Assembly (NCBI RefSeq): GCF_003597395.2
Contig: NC_133770.1
Location: 5,586,234 to 5,650,233, forward strand
Source: Chelonoidis abingdonii
Lineage: Eukaryota > Chordata > Testudines > Testudinidae
Length of the DNA: 64,000 nucleotides
Reading direction: 5' to 3'
Shown in pieces: positions 46,273 to 57,206 of this stretch. A program made the translations under genes and the position numbers. The notes under the pieces were generated by a model. That model saw only the letters and a list, made by a program, of their open reading frames with translations, searched no databases and was not told the origin of the DNA. Each line of letters begins with the position of its first letter. The stretch's first letter is position 1.

Positions 46273-47905
46273 ACCTGCCCTCTGAGCATCAGGCCCAATT
46301 CAGGATCTCAAATCGGATGCCCAGTTACGAGGCACAAAAGCTCACCAGCCACGTTCTAAAATCCTGGCCCATGGCTAACAGAAATGCTCACACCTTTGTA
46401 CTCCAGCTGGCTCTGCAGAGCAGAAGCTGGATTCTGTTACTTCTCTTGCATCACCAACAGCAGGTTGTTTACTGCGTTCCCACGATGAGGCAGGAGAAGG
46501 AAAAGCAGGGCTTGAGCTTCAGAGCAAAGCTCGGTTTGCAGGACTGACAGCTAGGGAAATGACCATTGTTTAATGACAGGCTTGTTCCCCTCTGGTCGCA
46601 GTGAGGTCAGTGGAAGTTGAGGGCACTCAGCCCCACACAGGAGTGCTCAGAGTGGTACCTGATCAGGCCCCAAAAGGAGGAAACTTGAGGCCCGATCCTG
46701 CAAACATTAGCACACGCAAGTAACTTCTGCAAGACAGGAACATACATATGGAAACTGCAGTGAGGCAATAAGCCCTGGAATTCCAGGACCTCACTTGGAC
46801 CGTGTTATTTCTAACCAGAATCGCACTTTCAGGAATTAGAGCACAATGAAAATCCAGTCACTCAGTGTTTGTGTAAGAGAAAGACAGGAGATGGGGGAAG
46901 AATTGCAAGATTCCAATTATTTGTTCTGAACCTACTTACTGATGGAGAGACTATGAAGCGCAGATCCTGCATCTGGTGCACATTCAGCTTCACTTGCGAC
47001 AATGGAGCTGCAACCAGATCTAGCCCATGGCAATGTAAAGTTGCATTCCTGCATTAATGTTTTTGAACTGCCATTTGAAATATGTAAGGCCCTAGACAGC
47101 AGCATGAGAATGATTATCAATAACTTTTGACATCAGTAAGATTAGAGCAATCACGGTTCTCAAACGATGGGGCAGGGCCTGAAAAGGGAGGCGTGGGAAT
47201 GTGTCAAGGGAGATGTGATGGAGTAAGGGGCTGTCTGTGTGGGGAATGGGCGAGAGCAGGGGATGTCTTTAGGTGAGGGACAGGATTTCTTTTAAGCCTG
47301 TAACCTGAGCCCGGCACGGGCGAAGGGGGTGAGCACCTTTGCGGAGGAGAGGGGAGCGACAAAGGGATCGCGCCGGCAGGGAAGGAGAGGCAGAGAAGTT
47401 TGGGTTTGGGGCTGTGAGAGCGGAAATTCAGGGGTCTCCTAGCTGGGAATCCAAGCACCCTGAACTGCCCCAGAAAGGACTGGATGGAAGAAGTCCTGAC
47501 TGTGCCTGCAAGCTCTGCTGTAAACCTGGCATTCCTGTTGGTCCAATAAACCTTCCTGTTTTACTGGCTGGATATAAAAGTCACTGTGGGATTCCAGGAA
47601 GAGGGGTGCAGGGCCGGAACCCCAGACTCCACGCCAGGAGGCAGGAGGCTGTGGTGCTTTTTTTTTTCCTTTTTGGAAGAGCTCTGGCTGTTAGCCCTGT
47701 GTCCGCCAGGGCTGTGAGAGGGGAAGAAAAGGGAACAGGGTGGAGTTACCTGCCACTCTGGGGCTGAACAGCCAGAGCCCCGCTTCCCAGGATCGGCAGT
47801 TACCCGAGCAGATTGCCCGCCCGTCGGAGCAATAGCTGTAATACAATAGAAATAGAATTAACAGGCCAACAGTGGAGCCTGGTGCCTTGCTGCTGACAGT
47901 GAATG
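46273..47905 (+). other. Cathelicidin D intron 1, first partial block
   Basis: Sequence jumps from the upstream region (GGCTTTTGGTAAC) straight to the part of intron 1 equivalent to 23305 in copy B, deleting promoter and exon 1. It follows intron 1 to just before the exon 2 position (CTTGCTGCTGACAGTG) and then, instead of exon 2, returns to the start of intron 1. No exon is present in this block. Confidence 0.65.
47214..47632 (+). mobile_element. LTR-like insertion in intron 1 of D
   Basis: Starts TGTGATGGAG, has AATAAA at 47545-47550 with the 'ccttcctgttttactggctgg' section typical of Gypsy-type LTRs, and ends near CCAGACTCCAC. Absent from the second intron block and from B. Its 142-codon open frame is not a known protein. 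Confidence 0.5.
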
Positions 47906-49474
47906 CTGGCAGTTTCATTCAGGTTCATGCAGGCAGAGAAGGTTTCCATTTGAATTATACTCTGAAGCCAATTCAAGGGCAGGGAACATCTTAAATCTGT
48001 ATTTTAAGGTTCAGTTCAAGCTTATGTTCCTTTTTAACGTGCTCTGACAAAGTGGTTGTGCCTCAAAAGCTGGGGCATTCCCTTGCTCAGCCAGAGCTTG
48101 CTTCCCTCTGCATATGCAGATCAGAGCTGTCTTGATTGGCCAAGGTTTTGGAGAGAGACAAGTGACTTCAGGTGCCCAATTTGAGATACGAGCTATTAGA
48201 AGGGGTCGATTCCAGAACATTGCTGAGCAACCTGCCCTCGTGAGCATGCAAGTGCCCCATGATCAGAATCTCAAATCGGAGCGCCAGTTACGAGGCACAT
48301 AAACTCACCAGCCACGTTCTAAAATCCTGGCCCATTTGGCTAACAGAACATGCTCACACCTTTCTACTCCAGCAGGCTCTGCAGAGCGGGAGCTGGATTC
48401 TGTTCCTTCTCTTGCAGCCATCGAAACAGCAGGTTGTTTACTCGCGTTCCCGACGATGAGGCAGGAGAAGGAAAAGCAGGCTTTGAGCTTTAGAGCAAAG
48501 TTCGATTTGCAGGACTGACAGCTAGGGAAATGACCGATTGTTTAATGACAGCTTGTTCCCCTCTGGTCGCAAGTGAGGTCAGTGGAAGTTGAGGGCACTC
48601 AGCCCCAAGCACAAGAGTGCTCAGAGTGGGTACCTGATCAGGCCCCAAAAGGAGGACACTTTGGGGCCCGATCCTGCAAACATTGGCACACGCACAGTAA
48701 CTTCTGCCAAGACAAGGAAGCTACATATGGAAAATTGCAGTGAGGCAATAAGCCCTGGAATTCCAGGACCTCACTTGGACGCATGTTATTCTAACCAGAA
48801 TCGCACTTTCAGGAATTAGAGCACATAGAAAATCCAGTCACTCAGTGTTTGTGTAAGAGAAAGACAGGAGAGGGGGAAGAAATGCAAGATTCCAATTATT
48901 TGTTCTGAACCTACTGATGGAGAGACATGAGCCAGACCTGCATCTGGTGCACATCAGCTTCACTTGCGGACAATGGAGTGTGCACCCAGATCTAGCCCAT
49001 GGCATATAAAGTTGCATTCCTGCAATCAATGTTTGAAATGCATTTGAAATATGTAAGGCCCTAGACAGCAGCTGAGAATGATTATCAATAACTTATGATG
49101 ACGCAGTACACTAGAGCAAATGGTTCTCAAAACGACGGGCGGACTCGCAAGGGAGGTGTGGGAATGTGTCAAGGGAGGCGTGAACTGGGTGTTTTGTTTT
49201 TTTTTCTTTTAGGAAAGAGCTCTGGCTTGTTAGCCCTAGTAGGACGATGGCTTGAGAGGGGCATTAAATGGGAACAGAATGGAGTCCTGCCACTTCTGGG
49301 GCTGACAGCCAGAGCCCCAAACCTCCCCCGGGGCAGTCACCAATCCGATTCCTGCTTGCAGGGCAATGACTGTAATACAATATAAATATGCAATTACACG
49401 GGCCAAAGTGGAGCCTGGTGCCTTGCTGCTGACAGTGGAAAGTTTATTTTTGTTCTTTCATTGAATTTTCTTAG
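47906..49474 (+). other. Cathelicidin D intron 1, second block
   Basis: Repeats intron 1 from about 390 bases past the exon 1 donor position (compare 22320) to the exon 2 acceptor. It overlaps the first block over about 48230-49440 and is rich in single-base insertions. Confidence 0.6.
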
Positions 49475-49582
49475 GGACGTGTCTTTCAAAAACTATCCAA
49501 TCACTGACCTTCTCTGTGAAAGAGACAGTGTGCTGGTATCAGAGAAACGCGACCCCAACCAGTGTGAATTCAAGAAGACGGG
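49475..49582 (+). pseudogene. CATH: Cathelicidin D exon 2 (frame-disrupted)
   Basis: Total 108 bases, but with an extra G at the acceptor, an extra base in GTCTTTCAAAAAC, two losses around the first Cys, and AAGAAG for AAAGAAG. The NQCEF and TVC regions are still visible in shifted frames. Confidence 0.7.
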
Positions 49583-50241
49583 GTAAGGATCAACCTGCTG
49601 CAGGGAGACACCTCCCTGCCACCTTAAGTGACCAATAGCATCTGTCAGGTCCCAAAGCCTCACAGAAAATGTGTATTTCCAGCAAGAAACATAAAGGAAG
49701 GAAAGGGGGTCAGGGACAGGGCCCTTTCCGCAGTAGCCTGTTTACTGATCCTCACATCAATTCACAAACAACATCCCATGCCATTCCTCCAACCCCTAGA
49801 TTATAGGACTGAATGGTTTTTAAATCTCTGGTTTTCTGTTGTCAGCTGTTGCTACTGGGGGAACCGGGGAACCCTCACTGAAGCACAAGGAGAAGGGGAT
49901 GCAGTTTGTGTAAAATCTATCTGTGGTACACTAGCATTTTACGATGTCCGTAATGAGATCAAGGCCCCATGGTGTCAGGTGCTGCACAAACACACACGTC
50001 CCCTGCCCGCCGCCAAAAGTGTTCACAGTCGAAAAAGACCAGATCGAAGAAAGGTGGCCGAGGGGGAGTGCGTCTTATCCCGGGTCACCTGTGGGCGTGA
50101 ATGTTCAAACTTGCTCAAGGTCACACACCAGGGACAGTGGGCAGAGAGGAGAATTCAACCAGTTCTCCTGAATGGCCCCTCTTCACGCAGCTGGAGCACA
50201 CACAAGAATCGCACAGTGACTGCTTGCCCAAAGTAAGGGAA

Positions 50242-50511
50242 CATGGGCTGGCTTCTAGCCATTTCACTGCCCCAAGCACGGCAGCAAGCCGCAGGGGGAC
50301 GGTCTGGCCGCGTTGCCGGTCGCCAGCGGGTCCGGCGCGTACCTCCCGGCAGGCGTGCCTGTCTTGGGACGTCACCACAGAGCTGCATGCCGCCCTCACC
50401 AGACGGCAACCGGCAGAGCCCCCGCCCAGCTTTGCCGGCCCCCGGCACCCGGCCGCCCGCCCCCGCCCCCAAGCTCATGTCTTGGCGCGGTGGGCCCTGG
50501 AAGCAGGCCTG
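50242..50511. mobile_element. hAT-type element in intron 2 of D only
   Basis: Very GC-rich insertion with ends CATGGGCTGGC and AGGCCTG, flanked by TAAGGGAA on both sides (50234-50241 and 50515-50522), an 8-bp duplication. Intron 2 of A and B lacks it, so it came after the gene duplication. Confidence 0.7.
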
Positions 50512-50801
50512 CGCTAAGGGAACTATTCGAATATTGAGCAAAGTTACTTTACAATGAAAGCTCCATAGGGCAGGGACCATCTTTCTGGTCTGTGTTCGTA
50601 CAGCTCCTCGCACAATGAGGTCCTGATCCACTGTGATGTCCAAACCAGGCTCGGAAGGCTGAGGGCTGCCAACCTTCTGCTGAACTGTGAAACAACCACA
50701 TTGGGAAGCCAGGTCTCCACCCTGCGAGTGGCCTGCGAACGGTAGCACTCCCCTGACAGTAAGGAAATGCTGAGGCTTTCTTTCTCTCCCTTGGCAACTG
50801 G

Positions 50802-50885
50802 CTGGTCAAAGACTGCTCTGGATTTTTCTCCACGGAACAGGACCCCCCTTCCGTCATTATCAAATGTGAGGAGGCGTCTGAGAAG
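50802..50885 (+). pseudogene. CATH: Cathelicidin D exon 3
   Basis: 28 open codons LVKDCSGF to EEASEK with both cysteines and donor GTGAGT. Versus A: three silent and two replacement changes (Ile to Val, final Glu to Lys). Acceptor AG absent as written. Confidence 0.8.
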
Positions 50886-51599
50886 GTGAGTGGCCTAGAC
50901 AGTCTCCTCTCTGCTCACGGCTGGGCTGACGCAGGGTTAAGGGTTTCCCTCGCTGAGATCCTGGCCAGGTATTTCACACAGACCAAGTGTCCCCAGAACA
51001 AGTGTCCAGCTCATCTGCTGGCAGTGAGCTGGCAAAGGCCTCCTGCCCCATGAGCCTGGAGGTGGAACTTACAGCCTCCAGCAGAATCGTAGGGAGCAAA
51101 TTCTAATCTCACTGAGATACATGAGAAACCTAAAGCTCCATACGGTGCCTGGGAGCAGGGAAAGGACAGGGGGGCTGGGGAGGCTCCTCACCACCTGCCT
51201 TTGTCTGGCAGTGACATTTACAAACGTTGTACAATGCAGACACTGAATGGCCCCTGGTCCCACACCCCAGACAAAAGGCCCCAGTATGGCCCCTCCTTCT
51301 TATCCTAGAACAGGGACCTGTCCAAGGTGGGCGTACGGGTTACAGACAGCAAAGGGGGAGGGGATAAAGTCTGTGTTTATAATCCTGTGCCTTCAATGGC
51401 ACGGCCTTTGCACCCTGTCACTCCAGCAGGCAAGCTCCTGCCCCTCCCTCAGAGTCACCGAGCGATGTCACCCTCTGTCAAGAGCCCAGCGGTTACACTC
51501 ACTCCTGAGGGCTACTCCTCTCCCCCACTAGCCACCTAGGCCCACAGTGACACTGGTCGGATGACCTGTGCTGCTCCAGAGAGGCCATGTGCTCCTGGG

Positions 51600-51830
51600 G
51601 AGAGGGCACTGGATTGGGACTCAGGAGACCTGGGCTCTACTCCGTGCTCTGTTACTGACCAGCTGTGTGACCCCAGCCATGTCACACTGTCACCCCCTCA
51701 CCCTTTACCCCTCTGTCTGTCTAGACTGTAAGCCCCATGGGGCAGAGCCTGTCTCCCACTGTGCATGTGTACAGCGATTACCACAGCCCTGATCAAAGTT
51801 GGGGCCTCTAGTCATTGCTAATAGCAAATG
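51600..51830 (+). mobile_element. SINE in intron 3 of D
   Basis: Same tRNA/CORE-type SINE and position as in A, B and C. Confidence 0.7.
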
Positions 51831-51921
51831 AAACAAGAGAGAACAAAGTAACAGTCCCTGAGCTGCAGGAGATGGGTTCAGTCTGAGTGGAGATTCTGAC
51901 CCTGACCCCTTTTCTCTCTAG

Positions 51922-52032
51922 CCTAATGTCGTCACACGGGGCCGCTGGAAAAGATTCTTGAGAGGAACTGGCAAGTTTGTTCGTCGACATGCTTGGGACA
52001 TCATTGCTATTGCTACCAGTATATTTGACTAA
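51922..52032 (+). CDS. CATH: Cathelicidin D exon 4 (long peptide)
   Basis: 36 codons and TAA after CTCTCTAG. PNVV then a 32-residue peptide starting TRGRWKRFLRGTGK; 6 Arg, 2 Lys, 2 Asp, about +6. Eleven codons differ from A exon 4 and every one changes the residue. Clean sequence, no indel. Confidence 0.85.
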   Translation, partial: PNVVTRGRWKRFLRGTGKFVRRHAWDIIAIATSIFD

Positions 52033-52218
52033 CAAGATCCAGAGATAGAGAAGATGAAAGCAAGCCAATGCTGCCAGACCCATCTGTGCCACCATTTCTC
52101 CTTCACTGGAAGCACCATCGGAAGCAAGGCTTATAACAATCTGAACAGCTTCAAAGCATCTGCTTCTACCTACTGCTTCGCCACTCTTGCAGTGCTGCTC
52201 ACCTGGGCTCCTCTGCAT

Positions 52219-52224
52219 AATAAA
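52219..52224 (+). promoter_or_regulatory. Poly(A) signal of cathelicidin D
   Basis: AATAAA 187 bases after the stop. Confidence 0.75.
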
Positions 52225-52689
52225 TTGCCATTCTGCAAACCTATACTGTAGCCCTCTGCTTCCATATTGTGGGAGGAGATTGGGGACATGAACCGGAATG
52301 AATCACTTGGCAGTTCTGCTGGCCAATGAAAGACCCAGAGTAAGAGTCACATGCCATCCTCCTTAAACTCCTTAAAGAGATCCATCCACTGCCCAATTGC
52401 AGTTGAGATCCAGACACTATCTGGCCCAACTTGTTTTAAAAAGTGACTAACAATTTGGGTGCCCAACACAGGATGCCCCCAACAGGGGCCTTGGTTTTCC
52501 GGCAAGGTGCTGAGCAACTTCCCTCCAAAAATGTGGCCCCTTCAAAGATCTCTCTTAAATTTGGAGACAACCAAAATATCAATGCGTCACTTTGGAAAAT
52601 ATAGGATTCAGGGCCTGTAATGCTTTAGAAACCCTAAGGGAATGGGTTTAAATAGCAGCATGGCAAGCGCAATGGCTTCAGCCAACTAA

Positions 52690-52980
52690 GGATATTAATG
52701 TGGCGTTAAACCGGCCATAGAGAAGGAATGCCTGGCACATGGTGTGGGGCCTTAAAATAACGCAAGACCAGCCGTATCTGTTGGCGGCACTTTACTGTGT
52801 ACACTGATCATTCCGCCCTGCCGTGGCTTCCCCAGATAAAAGGGGCTAATGCTAAGCCTCCTGAGATGGAGCCTGCTCCCCCAGGGTTATTGAACATGGC
52901 GGTGGTCCATGGGAGGGGAAGCTGGCCAATGTTATAGCCGATGCTTTATCACCTGGGCGTGGCCCTCAACCTCTCCAGGT
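52690..52980 (+). mobile_element. Ty3/Gypsy RNase H fragment after D
   Basis: Third copy of the remnant at 11090-11382, with many indels. Confidence 0.7.
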
Positions 52981-52992
52981 CACTGACTGAGA

Positions 52993-53201
52993 AAGGGCCG
53001 GCTCTAGGCAACGCAGTGTCCCAAGCCTGTGCTGCGGGTACGGCCCTTTTCCAAGGAGCGGCACCCCGGCTCTTCTGGTGCAGCATCTTTCAGGGGCAAG
53101 CATTCTGGCTTTTGTTGTTGTTGTTTGTTGCTTCCGGCGGCAGCACTCAGGCTTTTTTTTTTTAAGCCTGAGGCAGCAATAAACCCTGGAGCCGACGCCT
53201 G
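52993..53201. mobile_element. hAT-type element after D
   Basis: Third copy of 11384-11584, ends AGGGCCGGCTCTAGG and GAGCCGACGCCTG. Confidence 0.65.
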
Positions 53202-53269
53202 TGGATTAAAGTGACCCCGCTCAGTTCAGGAGCTCAAAGGGGGACGGGGGGGCGGGAGATGTGACAAAG

Positions 53270-54113
53270 GCAGGGGGGTTTCTTGTTGTTTTCAAATGAT
53301 TTGCATGCAGGAGGGTATTGAGACTCAGTTTCCCTGGGTCATTACTGGGTTAATGATGGTGGTGGGAGAGCGAGTGTGTTGTTACAAGAGGGCCAGCGAA
53401 AATGGCCTGGAGAATGGAGACCCCAGCAACTGGTGACCCAGGAGACCCAGCTCAGGAGTCACAGCCGGTTCTGGGCCAGTTGCAGAGGACAATGGGCATA
53501 TGTGGAGAGAGGTCCCTGGTTGACCTGATCTGACCAGAGGGGAAACAAAGGATGGATGAGAGGAGGCAAGCTGAAAGAAGAGGAGGACCTGGAGGCCTCT
53601 TTCCTGGGACCAGAAAGACAAAGACAGATGAGAGACTTGGGGGAGCGGTGATATCAGATGCCCAGCTGGACGGAGGGGTTCTGGGCTGGGAGAAAGAGAG
53701 GCAGCCAGAGGCGCCACCTTTGAGCCCTGGAGAGACCTTAGATGTATTGCTGCTGAAGGATCTAGGCCTGAGGCCCTGAGAGTTTCCTATGCCTGTTGTT
53801 CAGATGCTCAATAAACCCTTCGGTTTTTACGCTTTCTGAGAGTCACTCCAGTCTAGAGATCAGGCGTTGCCATTATTTTCACTCTTGTTGTGGAGGCCCC
53901 AGAGCGTCCAGGGTGATTAGACTCCCTGAGGGGGCCCACACAAAAGGCAGGCTGCTGCTGAGGCTTAGAGAGGTGCAGTTTCCAGAGGCAGAGGGCCTAC
54001 GGCCTAACCCCAGAGGGAAAAGTGACCCCTGAGAAAGGTGTCACGCTGAAGGGGCGTCCTGCCAGGGACCATACAGAGCCGAGGAGAGCACTGAGTCCTT
54101 TGAGTCCATGACA
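53270..54113 (+). mobile_element. Ty3/Gypsy-type 3' LTR after D
   Basis: Starts TGTGACAAAGG, AATAAA at 53810-53815, ends CCATGACA. Third copy of 11634-12449, indel-rich. Confidence 0.7.
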
Positions 54114-54169
54114 AGAGGCCAATATGGCTGCTACTCAGCGTTCTCTTTAGTGACCTCAAATCATAGTGA

Positions 54170-54898
54170 GTGCGAATCATGACAAATGCTAAGGCATGGT
54201 AGAAAATGAACACCCAATATGTAGAGACAAAACCAGGAATGCTAAGACACAACATGTCACACCGACAAGGGAAAGTGAGTCTGCTATTTTAAGAGGGAGA
54301 GAGCTAATAATAGAAACACCAAATGACTGAGGATTCTGATGCTGATTTTACTTCACTCTTCACTAAAGGAGTTGATTGTGACCAGAATGCTTAGCAAGAG
54401 GGGAAGGTAACACAAGCCAGAATAGGAAAACAGATTAAATATTGAAATAAGTTAGATGTATTCAAGTGACAAGGCTGCGACACCATTTTCACCTGAGGGT
54501 ACTAAGGAACTAGCTGAAGCATCTTTGTACCAGTAGCGATTGTCTTCCAGAACTCACGCAGGGCAGGTGGCGGTCCCAGAGGACTCAGAGGGAAAACACG
54601 GTTACCTTCTCTTTTAAAAAAAGGGAACCAAAGGAGGACCTGAGGAATCAACAGATAGTCAGCCTAACTTCAATACCTGGATACTCAAACAGACCATTAA
54701 ACAATCCATGGTGTAAGTGCCTAGAGTAGAATAGCATGATGAGTTAGTAAACAAAATGGATTTGTCAAGAAAACTAATCTGCCAAATCAACTCATTGCTT
54801 TTTTTGTAGGCTATTGGCCAGTGTGAGAGTGAAGCAGGACGATATGCTATATCTTAGTTTTAGTTAAAAGCTTTGCACACAGTCCCAACGTGACATTT
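54170..54898 (+). mobile_element. CR1 LINE, sense, 5' part
   Basis: As 12505-13232; ends at CGTGACATTT where the antisense CR1 starts. Confidence 0.75.
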
Positions 54899-55548
54899 CA
54901 TAGAATCATAGAAGATCAAGTTGGAAGGGACCTCAGGAGGTCATTCTAGTCCAAACCCACCTGCTCAAAGCAGACCAACCCCAACATAAAATCATCCCGC
55001 CAGGGCTTTGTCAAGCCAGGCCTTAAAAAAACCTCTAAGGAAGGAGATTTCACACCAGGAAGCGGCCTCTAGACATTTCGCCGCCCCAAGGCCACAGGGC
55101 CTCTGCTGGTCGCCAGTCTGCGGCTCCAAGGTGAATCTCCACCCGAAGCCGCAGGACCAGTGAACCCTTCCACAGGCACGCCTGCAGGAGTCCACTGGAG
55201 CCCTGCCTGCACCCTCCAGCGCCAGCAAGCACCGCCCCCGCGGCATTGCCCTCCAAGCACGCGCTTGCGCGTGCTGGACTGGAGCTCCCCTTGTCCACCA
55301 CCTTCCTCGTAACCCATTCAGTTGCTTCACCACGCTCCAGTGAAATAGTTTTTCCTAATATCCCAACCCTAAACTCTCCACTGGAACTTGAGCACCATTC
55401 GATCCTCGTTCGTCATCTGCCACCACTGAGAACAGCTAGCTCCATCCTCTTTGGCCCCCTTCGAGGCAGTTGAAGCTTGCTATCCAAATCCCCTCTGATC
55501 TTCTCTTCTGTGGACTAAATAAGGCCCAGTTCCTCAGCCCTCTCCTCA
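54899..55548 (-). mobile_element. CR1 LINE, antisense, left part
   Basis: Left end CATAGAATCATAGAAG is the reversed CR1 3' terminus. Interrupted at CTCTCCTCA by an LTR; resumes at 56270. Contains the GC-rich hAT-type element. Confidence 0.8.
55056..55293. mobile_element. GC-rich hAT-type element in the antisense CR1
   Basis: Third copy of 13386-13623; right duplication TCCACCAC present. Confidence 0.7.
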
Positions 55549-56269
55549 GTGACGAACTGGGAATGTTCTTAATGTTTCTCTGCTGAATAACTGTGTTGTG
55601 CGCTCAGTGTCCCCTATGCAGTTACTTAAGTATTCTAGGTGGTGCGAATAAGGGTGTGTGATTGCTGCAGAGAGGAAAGGGCCCAGTGCACCTAAATGCC
55701 TGGCCCTCTGTCTCCTAGCAACTGATGGCCTGGGCCCCTCCTCTGCAAAGGTGCCAGCTGAAGGTGTTGGAGACAAAGAGATCAGGTGACCTCCTGGCCC
55801 GGAAAAGGAGCTGAGCAGAGAGGAGGGGCTGGAGGGGGTTGTTAGTCTGGAGCTGGCTGGGGACGAGGAGTTGAAGTGCAGACCTGGGGGTCTGGCTCAC
55901 TGCCCCCAGAATGGACCGGCCGAGGGGTCCGGTTCGCTGTATCCTACAAGCTCTGTTTTAGACCGGAGTTCCTGTCATCGAATTAAACCTCTGCCTTTTA
56001 CTGGCTGGCTGAGAGTCACGTTCTGACTGCAAAGTGGGGGGTGCGCAGGACCCTGTGGCTTCCCCAGGACCCCGCTGGGGCGGGCTCGCTCGCTGTGGGA
56101 AGCACACGGAGGGGCAGAGGATGCTGAATGCTCCAAGGAGAGACCCATGAGGTGAAGACGTGTGAGCTTCTTGCCCTGAACAAGTCTGCTCCAAGGGAGA
56201 GGAGGCTCCCCAAAGTCCTGACTGGCTTGGTGGGCGCAGTTCCAGAGCATCGCCCACTGACTCCGTGAC
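55549..56269 (+). mobile_element. Gypsy-type LTR inserted in CR1
   Basis: Starts GTGACGAACTGGGAATG, carries AATTAAAC near 55980 in the place of a poly(A) signal, ends GACTCCGTGAC. Unit-specific. About 420 bases of CR1 sequence present in unit 2 are missing at the junction. Confidence 0.65.
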
Positions 56270-57206
56270 GAATACTCCAGATGTGGCCTCACCAGTCCTG
56301 AATAGAGGGGAATAATCACTTCCCTCGATCTGCTGCCAGTGCTCCTACTAATGCAGCCCAATATGCCATTAGCCATCTTGGCAACAAGGGCACACTGCTG
56401 ACTCATATCCAGCTTTTCGGCCACTGTAATCCCCAGCTCCTTTTCTGCAGAACTGCTGCTTAGCTAGTTGGTTCCCAGTCTGTAGCATTGCATGGGATTC
56501 TTCCGTCCTAAGTGCAGGACTCTGCACTTGTCTTTGTTGAACCTCATCAGATTTCTTTTGGCCCAATCCTTCAATTTGTCTAGGTCACCCTGGGCTCTAT
56601 CCCTACCCTCCAGCGTATCTACCTCTCCCCCCAGCTTAGTGTTATCTGCAAACTTGCTGAGGGTGCAATCCATCCCATCATCCAGATCATTAATAAAGAT
56701 GTTGAACAAAACCAGCCCCAGGCAACCCCTGGGGCACTTGGCTTGATATCAACTGCCAACTAGACATCAAGCCGTTGATAACTACCCATTGAGCCTGACA
56801 ATCTAGCCAGCTTTCTATCCACTTTATAGTCCATTCATCCAATCCATACTTTTTTAGCCTGCTGGCAAGATTACTGTTGGAGGCCGTATCAAAAACTTTG
56901 CTAAATTCATGACATATCACTTCCACTGCTTTCCCCATATCCACAAAGCCAGTTATCTCATCATACAAAGCAATCAGGTTGGTCAGGAATGACTTGCCCT
57001 TGGTGAATCCATGCTGACTGTTCCTGATCACCTTCCTCTCCTCCAAGTGCTTCAAAATGGTTTCCTTGAGGACTTGCTCCATTATTTTTCCAGTGACTGA
57101 GGTGAGGCCGACTCGTCTGTACTTCCCTTGATTCTACTTCCCTTTTTTAAAGATGGGCACTGTATTTGCCTTTTTCCAACCATCCGGACCCTCCCCTGAT
57201 CACCAT
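56270..57206 (-). mobile_element. CR1 LINE, antisense, right part
   Basis: Minus-strand frames encode [46 protein letters not shown] and the RT active-site motif as FADN. It ends at CACCATGACATTT, where the sense CR1 resumes with the target site intact. Confidence 0.85.

Larger units (their letters stand above)
49475..52032 (+). pseudogene. CATH: Cathelicidin D, exons 2-4 only
   Basis: Exon 2 (49475-49582), exon 3 (50802-50885) and exon 4 (51922-52032) are recognisable; exon 1 and promoter are missing. Exon 2 has compensating single-base indels that break the frame within about 10 codons. The exon 3 acceptor lacks its AG (TTGGCAACTGG in place of TTGCAGCTGG). Exon 3 and exon 4 are otherwise open, with intact donor, cysteines and AATAAA. 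As written it cannot make a precursor. The faults lie in indel-rich sequence, so a functional gene misassembled here is a real alternative. The peptide is of the long class, like A. Confidence 0.75.

Noticed and set aside
47339..47767. 142-codon plus-strand frame
   Set aside because: Falls in an LTR-like insertion and flanking intron; no family similarity and no start context.
49628..50236. 202-codon plus-strand open frame
   Set aside because: Lies in intron 2 of copy D and overlaps a SINE relic. The frame is created by small indels absent from the same intron in A and B.
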